Shown: in pieces, positions 1 through 8,888 of the stretch | How the letters are laid out: the number at the start of each line of letters is the position of its first letter | Numbering within the stretch: the first letter of the stretch is position 1 | Assembly: GCF_900116705.1 (NCBI RefSeq) | Contig: NZ_FPBP01000005.1 | Location: 1 to 64,000 of the forward strand | Direction: 5' to 3' | From: Halomonas korlensis | GTDB lineage: Bacteria; Pseudomonadota; Gammaproteobacteria; Pseudomonadales; Halomonadaceae | Length of the DNA: 64,000 nt | The notes under the pieces: generated by a model | What the model saw: only the letters and a program-made list of their open reading frames with translations | Told to the model about the DNA's origin: nothing | Database searches by the model: none | Translations under genes and position numbers: made by a program

Positions 1-227
1 AAACTCGGCTCAAGGTCCAAACTTCTCAACAGGTCCGCCCCGAGGGGCCAACCTTGACGAGTCGCTTGCCTCGATGTCTCGGTGACTGGTCACCGACACC
101 TCGACAAGCGCCCACATGAATTACCTGATCGATTGTTAAAGAGCGGCTCCCACTTCTCGCTAGCTAATAGAGAGCGGAGCGTCTCGCTGTTGCTGGCCTG
201 AAGCGCAGCGCCCGGCGAGGAAGGCGT
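1..227 (-). other. Leader of an rRNA (rrn) operon, 16S beginning at the left edge
   Basis: Read on the minus strand, 133-144 gives GCTCTTTAACAA, the boxA antitermination element of rrn leaders, followed by the typical ATCGATCAGGTAATTCATGTGGG. Downstream, 63-110 forms a long imperfect hairpin (outer arms 63-68 and 105-110, inner arms 79-86 and 89-96), as expected for a structured pre-16S leader. The last bases (6-1) read GAGTTT, which fits the start of the conserved GAGTTTGATC near the 16S 5' end. The 16S gene would therefore start at or just before this edge; it is not contained here. Confidence 0.8.
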
Positions 228-255
228 AGTCTACCGAGTTCGGCGAAAGTGTCAA
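228..255 (-). promoter_or_regulatory. Strong sigma70 promoter of the rrn operon
   Basis: On the minus strand a perfect -35 box TTGACA (250-255) is separated by 16 bases from a -10 box TAGACT (228-233). It fires leftwards into the boxA-containing leader, as an rrn promoter should. No obvious A/T-rich UP element directly precedes the -35 box. Confidence 0.75.
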
Positions 256-452
256 CCCCTGGCGCGTCCGATCGTTCGTACTGATCGCCGCTAACTGCCA
301 GGAAAAACAACCACTTCTTCCGCCTCCACCGCCAACAACGTTCCCCGTCCCTGGCAGCGGATGCGTATCCTACGACGCCAGTGGCGCTCATGCAAGAGGA
401 AACCATAGAAAAATATAGCCCACCTTCTGCGAGAGCGCCAAGACCTTTGGCA

Positions 453-1937
453 TCAAATCACCAGAAGGTCGACGAACCTGTTGGCTGGCGTACTCTCCAG
501 GCGTTCCTGATCCTTGCAGAGCTGGAAGATCATCTCGCAGCGACCCGCCGGGAATCGAGTGGCCAGATTATGCTTGAACTTGTCTTCCAGCGCCGGGATG
601 CCTTCGGCACGGCGGCGGCGATGACCCAGCGGATATTCGACCTCGACCCGCTCGGTGGAGGTGCCATCATGAAAGAACACCTGAATGGCATTGGCGATGG
701 AGCGCTTCTCGGGGTCGTGATAATCCCGTGAATAACGTTCGTCCTCGACGACTTCCATCTTGTTGCGCAGCTCATCGATGATCGGATTGGCTTCGTGGAA
801 CGTATCCTCATAATGTTCAGCTACCAGGCTGCCGAAGGCCAGCGGCACAGCCGTCATATACTGAAGGCAGTGATCGCGGTCGGCGGGATTGGCCAGGGCG
901 CCGGACTTGGAGATGATACGAATCGCCGAATCGTGCGTGGTCAGCACGATCCTGTCGATCTCGTCCAGCCGGTCCTTGACCTGTGGGTGCAAGGTCACCG
1001 CCGCCTCACAGGCGGTCTGAGAGTGAAATTCCGCCGGGAAGGAGATCTTGAACAATACGTTCTCCATCACGTAGCTGCCGAAATCACGCTGGAAACTGAA
1101 CTTGCGCTCCGACTCAGGTTTGGTCGCCAGATCCTTGTTGGTATGACTGAAGAGGATGTCGTAGAAGCCCCATTGCGGTGCTGAGAGCGCCCCTGGGATG
1201 CCCATCTCGCCGCGCATGGCAATGTCGGCCAGGCGCACGCCGCGTGAGGTGGCATCGCCGGCGGCCCAACTCTTGCGCGAGCCGGCGTTCGGGGCATGAC
1301 GATAGGTTCGCAGGCTTTGACCATCGACCCAGGCATGGGACAACGCAGACAGCAACTGCTCGCGGTTGGCGCCCATCATCCTGGCGACCACGGCGGTAGA
1401 GGCCACCTTGACCAGCACCACATGATCGAGGCCGACACGGTTGAAGGAGTTGTCGAGTGCCAGCACTCCCTGGATCTCATGGGCCATGATCATGGCTTCC
1501 AGTACATCGCGCACGGTCAGCGGCGCTTCCCCTTGACCGATACGCTTCTGGGAAAGATGGTCGGCCACGGCAAGGATGCCACCCAGATTATCGGAAGGAT
1601 GGCCCCATTCGGCGGCAAGCCAGGTGTCGTTGTAGTCGAGCCAGCGGATGATGGTGCCGATATCCCAGGCGGCCTTGACCGGGTCAAGCCGGAAGGAAGT
1701 GCCGGGCACGCGGGCACCATGCGGCACAATAGTACCTTCCACCAATGGCCCCAGATGCTTGGTGCACTCGGGGAAGCGCAGCGCCAACAGGCCGCAGCCC
1801 AGGGTATCCATCAGGCAGTTGCGGGCGGTATCCAGTGCCTCGCTGCTCTCGATCCGGTAATCGAGAACATAGTCGGCAATCTTCTGCAGCTCGATGTCAT
1901 AGTCCGGACGGATGTTGGTTTCGACAGTAGCACTCAT
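453..1937 (-). CDS. prpD: 2-methylcitrate dehydratase PrpD
   Basis: This 494-residue protein of the MmgE/PrpD family is last in the methylcitrate operon. PrpD-family enzymes dehydrate 2-methylcitrate in propionate catabolism. Recognition rests on overall resemblance to PrpD (for example the [18 protein letters not shown] stretch and the [12 protein letters not shown] stretch) and on the neighbours. The reading frame is open to 2003, but ATG at 1937 follows an AGGAG ribosome site and gives the usual N-terminus, so it is preferred. The operon also has acnD/prpF, which perform 2-methylcitrate dehydration in many bacteria, so PrpD may be partly redundant. No clear terminator follows before the rrn promoter. 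Confidence 0.93.
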   Translation of the reverse strand: MSATVETNIRPDYDIELQKIADYVLDYRIESSEALDTARNCLMDTLGCGLLALRFPECTKHLGPLVEGTIVPHGARVPGTSFRLDPVKAAWDIGTIIRWLDYNDTWLAAEWGHPSDNLGGILAVADHLSQKRIGQGEAPLTVRDVLEAMIMAHEIQGVLALDNSFNRVGLDHVVLVKVASTAVVARMMGANREQLLSALSHAWVDGQSLRTYRHAPNAGSRKSWAAGDATSRGVRLADIAMRGEMGIPGALSAPQWGFYDILFSHTNKDLATKPESERKFSFQRDFGSYVMENVLFKISFPAEFHSQTACEAAVTLHPQVKDRLDEIDRIVLTTHDSAIRIISKSGALANPADRDHCLQYMTAVPLAFGSLVAEHYEDTFHEANPIIDELRNKMEVVEDERYSRDYHDPEKRSIANAIQVFFHDGTSTERVEVEYPLGHRRRRAEGIPALEDKFKHNLATRFPAGRCEMIFQLCKDQERLESTPANRFVDLLVI

Positions 1938-2028
1938 TGGCTCCGCTCCTGCTGATGGGTAAGACCCTGAAGATAGGCAGAGTCCTGGAACATGGGTAAG
2001 CACGATACTGGTCTCAGCCTAGCGCACC

Positions 2029-3219
2029 TCAGAAGACATCACCGGGAACCCGAACCCACCCCTCCATCAGCACGCGCGCACTGCGACTCATGACCGCCTT
2101 GACCACTTGCCACGCGCCATCAACTCGAGTGGCCTCGGCGCCGACCCTCAGGGTGCCAGAGGGATGACCGAAGCAGACCGCGGTGCGGTCCCCGCCACCG
2201 GCCGCGAGATTGACCAGCGTATCGGGAATCGCCGCGGCAGTCCCTATGGCCACGGCGGCCGTGCCCATCATGGCGTGATGCAGCTTGCCCATCGATACCG
2301 CGCGCACCAGCAGATCCACCTCGGCGGCAGTCACTGACTTACCGCTGGAGGCGATATAATCGGCCGGCCTGGCGACAAAGGCCACCTTCGGGGTGTGCTG
2401 ACGGTTGAGAGCCTCATCGACATGCGCGATCAGTCCCATGCGTACTGCCCCGGCGGCACGGATCGACTCGAGCATGGCCAGCGCCTTGGGATCACCATTG
2501 ATGTCATCCTGTCGTTCGGTGCCGGTGAAGCCGATAGCCTCGGCGTTCACGAAGATGGTCGGAATACCGGCATTGATCATGGTGGCCTTGAGGACACCGA
2601 GGCCGGGCACATCCAGGTCATCGACACGGTTACCGGTAGGAAATATCGTCCCGCCGCCATCGGCGGGGTCCATGAACTCGACCGGCACCTTGGCCGCCGG
2701 GAAGGTCACACCATCCAGCTCAAAATCGCCGGTTTCCTGCACCTCGCCATTGGTGATGGGAACATGGGAAACGATCGTCTTGCCGATATTGGCCTGCCAG
2801 ATGCGCACCGTTGCCACGCCGTTTTCAGGAACGCGGCGGGTATCTACCAGACCATTGCTGATCGCAAAGGGACCGACCGCCGCCGACAGGTTGCCGCAGT
2901 TGCCACTCCAGTCTACAAAGGCCTTGTCGATGGAAACCTGGCCGAACAGGTAGTCGACATCATGATCGGGACTCTCGCTTCTCGACAAGATCACCGCCTT
3001 GCTGGTGCTTGAGGTGCCCCCGCCCATGCCATCGGTGTGCTTGGCGTAGGGATCGGGACTGCCGATCACGCGCAGCAGCAAGGCATCGCGTGCAGCACCA
3101 GGCGCCTGGGCGGCCTCGGGCAGGTCCTGCCAACGAAAAAACACGCCCTTGCTGGTACCGCCACGCATGTACGTGGCGGGAATCCTGATCTGAGGTTCGT
3201 GGGTCATGGGTCTACTCAC
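2029..3219 (-). CDS. prpF: AcnD-accessory protein PrpF (aconitate isomerase-like)
   Basis: This 396-residue protein matches the PrpF family, with the N-terminal MRGGTSKG and the WSGNCGNLSAAVGPFAI stretch typical of this diaminopimelate-epimerase-fold group. PrpF is required for AcnD-dependent use of propionate and is thought to isomerise the methylaconitate product. A GTG start overlaps the acnD stop (GTGA) and is preceded at good spacing by GGAGG inside acnD, so I prefer it over ATG at 3207. The overlap implies translational coupling, consistent with partners in one step. Confidence 0.93.
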   Translation of the reverse strand: MSRPMTHEPQIRIPATYMRGGTSKGVFFRWQDLPEAAQAPGAARDALLLRVIGSPDPYAKHTDGMGGGTSSTSKAVILSRSESPDHDVDYLFGQVSIDKAFVDWSGNCGNLSAAVGPFAISNGLVDTRRVPENGVATVRIWQANIGKTIVSHVPITNGEVQETGDFELDGVTFPAAKVPVEFMDPADGGGTIFPTGNRVDDLDVPGLGVLKATMINAGIPTIFVNAEAIGFTGTERQDDINGDPKALAMLESIRAAGAVRMGLIAHVDEALNRQHTPKVAFVARPADYIASSGKSVTAAEVDLLVRAVSMGKLHHAMMGTAAVAIGTAAAIPDTLVNLAAGGGDRTAVCFGHPSGTLRVGAEATRVDGAWQVVKAVMSRSARVLMEGWVRVPGDVF

Positions 3220-5837
3220 GCCACTGCCTCCGATTCGAGAAAGTCCTGGGCAAAGCGCTGTAGCACTCCTCCAGCTGAATAGATCGAGACCTCTTCCTGG
3301 GTATCCAGACGGCAGATCACCGGCACTTCCACGCGCTCGCCATCCCGGCGATGGATGATCAAGGTCAGGGTATTGCGCGGTGTGAACTCGCCGATCACGT
3401 CATAGGTCTCGGTGCCGTCGATCGCCAGCGTCTTGCGCGTCGTACCCGGCGTGAACTCCAGCGGCAAGACACCCATACCTAACAGATTGGTGCGATGGAT
3501 ACGCTCGAAGCCCTCAGCAACGATAGCTTCGACACCAGCCAGGCGCACGCCCTTGGCGGCCCAGTCGCGAGACGAGCCCTGACCGTAGTCGGCACCGGCG
3601 ACGATGATCAGCGGCTGCTTGCGTTTCATGTAGGTTTCGATGGCTTCCCACATGCGCGTCACTTCGCCTTCCGGCTCGATGCGCGCCAAAGAGCCTTGCT
3701 TGACCTCACCCTCCCGTTGCGCCATTTCGTTGCGCAACTTCGGGTTGGCGAAGGTCGCGCGTAACGCCGTCAGGTGATCGCCGCGGTGGGTCGCATAGGA
3801 GTTGAAGTCCTCCTCCGGCAGGCCCATCTTCGCCAGGTACTCGCCGGCCGCGCTGTCGGCCATGATGGCATTCGACGGCGACAGATGGTCGGTGGTGATG
3901 TTGTCACCCAGCACCGCCAGCGGCCGCATCCCCTTGAGCGTACGCTCGCCACCCAGCGCGCCGTCCCCCTCCTTGTCCCAATAGGGCGGACGACGAATAT
4001 AGGTACTCTGCGGGCGCCAGTCGTACAGCGGCTCGACCTGCGGGCCGTTGTCGGCTTTCACCTCGAACATCGGAATGTAGACGTCGCGATAATGCTGGGG
4101 CTTGACGCTTTCGGCGACGATGGCGTCGATTTCCTCATCGCTCGGCCAGAGATCCATCAACATGACGGGGTTGCCCTCGTGATCGGTGCCCAACACGTCC
4201 TTCTCGATATCGAAGCGTATGGTCCCGGCGATGGCGTAGGCGACCACCAGCGGCGGCGAGGCCAGGAAGGCCTGCTTGGCGTAGGGATGGATACGGCCAT
4301 CAAAGTTGCGATTGCCGGACAGCACCGCCGTCGAATAGAGATCGCGATCCACCAGTTCCTTCTGGATCACCGGGTCCAGGGCGCCGCTCATGCCGTTGCA
4401 CGTCGTGCAGGCAAAGGCGACCACACCGAAGCCGAGCGTTTCCAGCTCCGATAGCAGACCGGCTTCTTCCAGGTAGAGCTGGACGGTCTTGGAGCCGGGG
4501 GCCAGCGAGCTCTTCACCCACGGCTTGCGCGCCAGGCCACGCGCGTTGGCGTTACGCGCCATGAGTCCCGCCGCGATCATGTTGCGCGGGTTACTGGTAT
4601 TGGTACAGCTGGTGATCGCCGCGATGATCACGGCGCCATCGGGCATCAGGCCAGGCTCGTTCTCCACCTTGCCGGAAATCCCCCGTGCCGCTAGATCCCG
4701 CGTGGCGACCCGGCTATGCGGATTGCTGGGCCCGGCGATGGTGCGGTCCACGCTGGAAAGATCGAAGGTCAGCACACGCTCGTACTCGGCGTTTTCCAGG
4801 CTGTCCGCCCACAGGCCCGCTTGCTTTGCGTAAGTCTCCACCAGCTTGATCTGATCGTCTTCACGACCGGTCAGCTTCAGGTAATCGAGCGTCTGCTGAT
4901 CGATGTAGAACATCGCCGCGGTAGCGCCGAATTCCGGCGTCATGTTGGAGATGGTCGCGCGGTCGCCAAGCGTCAGGTGAGCCGCCCCTTCGCCGAAGAA
5001 CTCCAGGTATGCCGAGACCACCTTGGCGTTGCGCAGAAACTCGGTGATCGCCAACACGATGTCGGTGGCAGTGATCCCAGGACTGGGCTTGCCGGTCAGC
5101 TCCACCCCGATGATGTCCGGCAGGCGCATCCACGAAGCCCGCCCCAGCATCACGCTTTCGGCCTCGAGCCCGCCGACGCCGACGGCGATGACCCCGAGGG
5201 CATCGACCATGGGGGTGTGACTGTCAGTGCCGACCAGAGTGTCCGGAAAGGCCACGTGCTTTCCGTGCTCATCCGGGCGCACCTGAATCACCGGCGACAT
5301 TCGCTCCAGATTGATCTGATGCATGATGCCGTTGCCCGGCGGAATGACATCGACGTTCTTGAAGGCCTTCTTGGTCCAGTCGATGAAGTGGAAACGGTCC
5401 TCGTTGCGGCGATCCTCGATGGCGCGGTTCTTCTCGAAGGCTTCCTTGTCGAAGCCGGCATGCTCGACGGCAAGGGAGTGGTCGACGATCAGCTGGGTCG
5501 GCACCACCGGATTGACCTTGGCAGGGTCGCCGCCTTTCTCGGCAATGGCGTCGCGCAGCCCCGCCAGATCGACCAATGCAGTCTGGCCGAGGATGTCATG
5601 ACACACCACACGGGCCGGGAACCAGGGGAAATCCAGATCTCGCCGACGCTCGATCAGTTGCGTGAGAGCATCGGTGAGCATGTCGGGATTGCAGCGGCGC
5701 ACCAGGTTTTCGGCCAGCACCCGGGAGGTATAGGGAAGCCCGGCGTAGGCGCCGGGCTGGATCGCCTCGACTGCTGCGCGGGTGTCGAAATAGTCGAGAT
5801 CAGTGCCCGGAAGGGACTTGCGATAATCAGTATTCAT
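3216..5837 (-). CDS. acnD: Fe/S-dependent 2-methylisocitrate dehydratase AcnD
   Basis: This 873-residue aconitase-family enzyme converts 2-methylcitrate to methylaconitate with a [4Fe-4S] cluster. The cluster ligands are visible: ITSCTNTSNP supplies one cysteine and ACTTCNGMSG supplies the CxxC pair. The C-terminal swivel domain carries ADYGQGSSRDWAAKG. The length and the pairing with prpF distinguish it from housekeeping AcnA. It begins eight bases after prpC and overlaps prpF by four bases. The Shine-Dalgarno sequence is weak, suggesting coupling to prpC. Confidence 0.95.
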   Translation of the reverse strand: MNTDYRKSLPGTDLDYFDTRAAVEAIQPGAYAGLPYTSRVLAENLVRRCNPDMLTDALTQLIERRRDLDFPWFPARVVCHDILGQTALVDLAGLRDAIAEKGGDPAKVNPVVPTQLIVDHSLAVEHAGFDKEAFEKNRAIEDRRNEDRFHFIDWTKKAFKNVDVIPPGNGIMHQINLERMSPVIQVRPDEHGKHVAFPDTLVGTDSHTPMVDALGVIAVGVGGLEAESVMLGRASWMRLPDIIGVELTGKPSPGITATDIVLAITEFLRNAKVVSAYLEFFGEGAAHLTLGDRATISNMTPEFGATAAMFYIDQQTLDYLKLTGREDDQIKLVETYAKQAGLWADSLENAEYERVLTFDLSSVDRTIAGPSNPHSRVATRDLAARGISGKVENEPGLMPDGAVIIAAITSCTNTSNPRNMIAAGLMARNANARGLARKPWVKSSLAPGSKTVQLYLEEAGLLSELETLGFGVVAFACTTCNGMSGALDPVIQKELVDRDLYSTAVLSGNRNFDGRIHPYAKQAFLASPPLVVAYAIAGTIRFDIEKDVLGTDHEGNPVMLMDLWPSDEEIDAIVAESVKPQHYRDVYIPMFEVKADNGPQVEPLYDWRPQSTYIRRPPYWDKEGDGALGGERTLKGMRPLAVLGDNITTDHLSPSNAIMADSAAGEYLAKMGLPEEDFNSYATHRGDHLTALRATFANPKLRNEMAQREGEVKQGSLARIEPEGEVTRMWEAIETYMKRKQPLIIVAGADYGQGSSRDWAAKGVRLAGVEAIVAEGFERIHRTNLLGMGVLPLEFTPGTTRKTLAIDGTETYDVIGEFTPRNTLTLIIHRRDGERVEVPVICRLDTQEEVSIYSAGGVLQRFAQDFLESEAVA

Positions 5838-5845
5838 GGCGTCGC

Positions 5846-6973
5846 TCAGTCACGCTGTTCAATGGGCACCCACTCGCTCTTCTCCGGGCCGACATAGTCG
5901 GCGCTGGGGCGAATGATGCGGTTGTTTTCGCGCTGCTCGAAGACATGCGCACACCAGCCGGTAACCCGCGAGCAGACGAAGATCGGTGTGAACAGCTTGG
6001 TGGGGACATCCATGAAGTAGTAGGCGCTGGCATGAAAGAAGTCGGCGTTGCAGAAGAGTTTCTTCTCGCGCCACATCACCGCCTCGACGCGCTCGGAGAC
6101 CGGGTAGAGCACGCTGTCGCCCACGTCCTCGGCCAGGCGCTTCGACCAGTGCTTGATGATGGCGTTGCGCGGATCGGATTCGCGATAGACCGCATGCCCG
6201 AAGCCCATGATCTTCTCGCGGCGCTCGAGCTTACCCATGATTTCGCGCTCGGCCTCATCCGCGGACTGCCAGTTCTCGATCATCGCCATGGCCGCTTCGT
6301 TGGCGCCACCATGCAGGGGCCCACGCAGCGAACCGATAGCGCCGGTCACACAGGAGTGCATGTCGGACAGCGTCGAGGCACAGACCCGCGCGGTGAAGGT
6401 CGAGGCATTGAATTCGTGCTCGGCATAGAGAATCAGCGAGACATTCATCACGCGGGCATGGAGCTCGGAGGCTGGTTCGTCACGCAGCAGGTGAAGGAAG
6501 TGCCCGCCGACCGACTCGTCATCGGTTTCGGTGTCGATGCGCACCCCATCGTGGCTGAAGCGATACCAGTAGCAGATGATCGATGGCAGCACGGCCAACA
6601 GGCGGTCGGAGACGTCCTGCTGCTGATCGAAACTCTCTTCGGTTTCCAGGTTGCCGAGCATGGAAGCCCCGGTGCGCATCACGTCCATGGGGTGGGCACC
6701 GGCTGGAATTTGTTCCAGCACGGTCTTGAGCGCCTGAGGCAAGCCGCGCAAGCCCTTGAGCTTGGTGATGTAGGCGTCGAGTTCTGCCTGATTGGGCAAC
6801 TTGCCCTTGAGCAGCAGATAGGCCACCTCCTCGAAGCGCGCCTTTTCGGCCAGTACCTCAATGTCGAAACCGCGGTAGGTCAGGCCTGAACCGGTCTGTC
6901 CGACGGTACATAATGCCGTGCTTCCCGCACTCTGGCCGCGCAGACCGGCGCCACCGATGGGTTGTTCTGCCAT
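5846..6973 (-). CDS. prpC: 2-methylcitrate synthase PrpC
   Basis: This 375-residue citrate-synthase-family enzyme condenses propionyl-CoA with oxaloacetate to 2-methylcitrate. Active-site signatures are the histidine-bearing HGGANEAAM and GFGHAVYRESDPR. The short chain and the prp neighbourhood indicate methylcitrate synthase rather than the larger GltA. ATG at 6973 follows TAGGAG at good spacing. It lies between prpB and acnD in the operon. Confidence 0.94.
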   Translation of the reverse strand: MAEQPIGGAGLRGQSAGSTALCTVGQTGSGLTYRGFDIEVLAEKARFEEVAYLLLKGKLPNQAELDAYITKLKGLRGLPQALKTVLEQIPAGAHPMDVMRTGASMLGNLETEESFDQQQDVSDRLLAVLPSIICYWYRFSHDGVRIDTETDDESVGGHFLHLLRDEPASELHARVMNVSLILYAEHEFNASTFTARVCASTLSDMHSCVTGAIGSLRGPLHGGANEAAMAMIENWQSADEAEREIMGKLERREKIMGFGHAVYRESDPRNAIIKHWSKRLAEDVGDSVLYPVSERVEAVMWREKKLFCNADFFHASAYYFMDVPTKLFTPIFVCSRVTGWCAHVFEQRENNRIIRPSADYVGPEKSEWVPIEQRD

Positions 6974-7023
6974 GTCGTGTCTCCTATAGGTACATATAAG
7001 GTCGCTAACGCGGTCGAATCCAC

Positions 7024-7926
7024 TTACACCCCGGCGCTGGAGTCGTCATCATCCGCACGGAAGAGCGCGTCGAGCTTGTGCTCGAAAGCGTGATAGTCGA
7101 GAAAGTCGTAGAGCTCGTCGCGGGTTTGCATCAGCTCGACCACCTCATGTTGGTGTCCGTTGTCATGAATGCTCTGGTAGACCTTGTGCGCCGCCGCATT
7201 CATGGCACGAAATGCCGACAGCGGATAAAGCACCATGCGACAGCCCACCTGCCCCAGTTCCTGCTGGGTAAACAGCGGCGTGGCGCCGAACTCAGTGATA
7301 TTGGCAAGAATCGGCGCGTCGACCTGTTCACAGAAGGCGCGATAGTCCTCCAGGGTATGTACCGCTTCGGCGAAGATGGCATCGGCGCCAGCCTCGACGC
7401 AGGCGTTGGCCCGCTCAATAGCGGCATCCAAGCCATCCTTCTGAAAGGCATCGGTACGCGCGATCAGGGTGAAGTCGGGATCGAGGCGAGCATCCGCGGC
7501 GGCCTTGATACGATCGACCATTTCGGCCTGCGTCACGATTGCCTTGTTGGGTCGATGCCCGCAGCGCTTCTGGGCCACCTGGTCCTCGATATGCACGGCG
7601 GCCACCCCGGCCCGCTGCATTTCCTTGACGGTGCGGGCGATATTGAAGGCACCACCCCAGCCGGTGTCGATGTCCACCAGCAGCGGCAGGTCGGTGGCGC
7701 CACAGATGCGGTGGGCATCCTCGCGCACGTCGTTCATGGTGGTCATGCCCAGATCCGGCAGGCCGAAAGAGGCATTGGCCACACCACCGCCGGACAGATA
7801 GATGGCATGATGGCCGACGCGCTCGGCCATCATCGCGGAGTAGGCATTGATGGTACCGACGATCGGCAGCGGCCGGTGGGCATCGAGGGCAGAACGGAAA
7901 CGGCTTCCGGGAGTAGATTTATGCAT
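7024..7926 (-). CDS. prpB: 2-methylisocitrate lyase PrpB
   Basis: This 300-residue enzyme of the isocitrate lyase/PEP mutase superfamily splits 2-methylisocitrate into pyruvate and succinate, the last step of the pathway. The catalytic cysteine loop is seen as [10 protein letters not shown], and the metal-binding region as [11 protein letters not shown]. It is the first enzyme gene of the operon, 41 bases after the GntR regulator, with a GAGGA ribosome site. Confidence 0.95.
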   Translation of the reverse strand: MHKSTPGSRFRSALDAHRPLPIVGTINAYSAMMAERVGHHAIYLSGGGVANASFGLPDLGMTTMNDVREDAHRICGATDLPLLVDIDTGWGGAFNIARTVKEMQRAGVAAVHIEDQVAQKRCGHRPNKAIVTQAEMVDRIKAAADARLDPDFTLIARTDAFQKDGLDAAIERANACVEAGADAIFAEAVHTLEDYRAFCEQVDAPILANITEFGATPLFTQQELGQVGCRMVLYPLSAFRAMNAAAHKVYQSIHDNGHQHEVVELMQTRDELYDFLDYHAFEHKLDALFRADDDDSSAGV

Positions 7927-7967
7927 GCAAGGGTCCTCAGTGGTTCAGCAACGTTGTCCGGCGGGTC

Positions 7968-8681
7968 TCAGTCGACCGGCGTCGGGGCTTGCGGATCGAG
8001 TATTGCGGCATAACGGTTGACCACGTTGGCGCGAGAGGCACTGACGTGGCGGCGCATCAGCAGTTCGGCGAGTTCGGCATCACCGGCCTCGATAGCATCG
8101 ACGATACGATGGTGCTCGACGAAGGCACGCTGCGGGCGTGCACCACTGGCACCGAACTGGGTGCGATAAAGACGTACGAGATAGTAGAGATCGTCACAGA
8201 GCAGCGTCATCAACATGCGATTCTGGCTGCCTTGGACGATGAGGTAGTGGAAATCCAGATCGCCCTCATGTTGGTAATAAGCCTCGCCACGCTTGAGATC
8301 ACTCTGCTGTTCGTGGACCGCCAGCACTTCGCGCAGCCCGGCAATTTCCACCGCACTCATGTGCTCGGCGGCAAGTCGAGCCGCCATGCTTTCCAGCGCC
8401 TCGCGCAGGTCGAACAGCTCCAGAAGTTCCTTGACCGAAAGCTTGACCACGCGCGCCCCCACATGCGGCACCCGCTCGATCAACCGATGGGCCTCGAGAC
8501 GGCGCATGGCCTCGCGCAAGGGCCCTCGCGAGATGCCGTAGGCCCGGGATAGCCCTGGCTCAGTGATCTTGCTGCCCGGCGGTAGCTCACCCCGCACGAT
8601 GGCGTCCTGGAGTTGGTGAAAGACCCGCTCGGCCAGGGTACGAACCTCAGGAGTTGCTTGTTCTGATAAAATTGAGTTCAT
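7968..8681 (-). CDS. GntR-family (FadR group) regulator of the prp operon
   Basis: This 237-residue protein has an N-terminal winged helix (roughly residues 10-75, with EPGLSRAYGISRGPLREAMRRLE as recognition region, key residues R and G in SRGPLRE) and a C-terminal all-alpha FCD ligand domain. It is first in the prp operon and probably controls it, replacing the sigma54-dependent PrpR of enterics. The frame is open from a TTG at 8696, but ATG at 8681 is favoured because the upstream part lies in an operator-like palindrome. There is no clear ribosome site. Whether it represses, and which pathway intermediate it senses, cannot be told from sequence. Confidence 0.85.
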   Translation of the reverse strand: MNSILSEQATPEVRTLAERVFHQLQDAIVRGELPPGSKITEPGLSRAYGISRGPLREAMRRLEAHRLIERVPHVGARVVKLSVKELLELFDLREALESMAARLAAEHMSAVEIAGLREVLAVHEQQSDLKRGEAYYQHEGDLDFHYLIVQGSQNRMLMTLLCDDLYYLVRLYRTQFGASGARPQRAFVEHHRIVDAIEAGDAELAELLMRRHVSASRANVVNRYAAILDPQAPTPVD

Positions 8682-8685
8682 CGTA

Positions 8686-8697
8686 ATTGTCGACAAT
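8686..8697. promoter_or_regulatory. Operator-like palindrome, site 1, at the prp regulator start
   Basis: ATTGTCGACAAT is a perfect 12-bp palindrome ending five bases upstream of the regulator ATG. A related TTGTNGACAA core recurs at 8773-8782. The form and position suit a GntR-family autoregulatory operator placed just downstream of the transcription start. Confidence 0.55.
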
Positions 8698-8711
8698 CAT
8701 ATGGTAGAGGA

Positions 8712-8740
8712 ACTGTAATCACTGCCTTTGCGCGGGTCAA
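8712..8740 (-). promoter_or_regulatory. Probable promoter of the prp operon
   Basis: On the minus strand TTGACC (8735-8740) and TACAGT (8712-8717) are separated by 17 bases, a good sigma70 match. It lies between the two operator-like sites and drives the GntR gene and the operon behind it. Confidence 0.55.
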
Positions 8741-8772
8741 CCACGACATAAGAGGGTTATCTACACCTTTGG

Positions 8773-8782
8773 TTGTAGACAA
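8773..8782. promoter_or_regulatory. Operator-like site 2 upstream of the prp promoter
   Basis: TTGTAGACAA differs from the core of site 1 (TTGTCGACAA) at one central base and lies 86 bases from it, on the far side of the promoter. Two sites flanking one promoter could allow looping or cooperative control, possibly also of pabB. Confidence 0.45.
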
Positions 8783-8888
8783 TCAGCTGGAAGACGTTGA
8801 CGTGGCGTTCTCGGCAACCGGTGCCCCCCAAGGGACAAATTAGCGCGCGATACCTAGAATGGAGCGCCCGTTCAGGGAAGACCCATTG

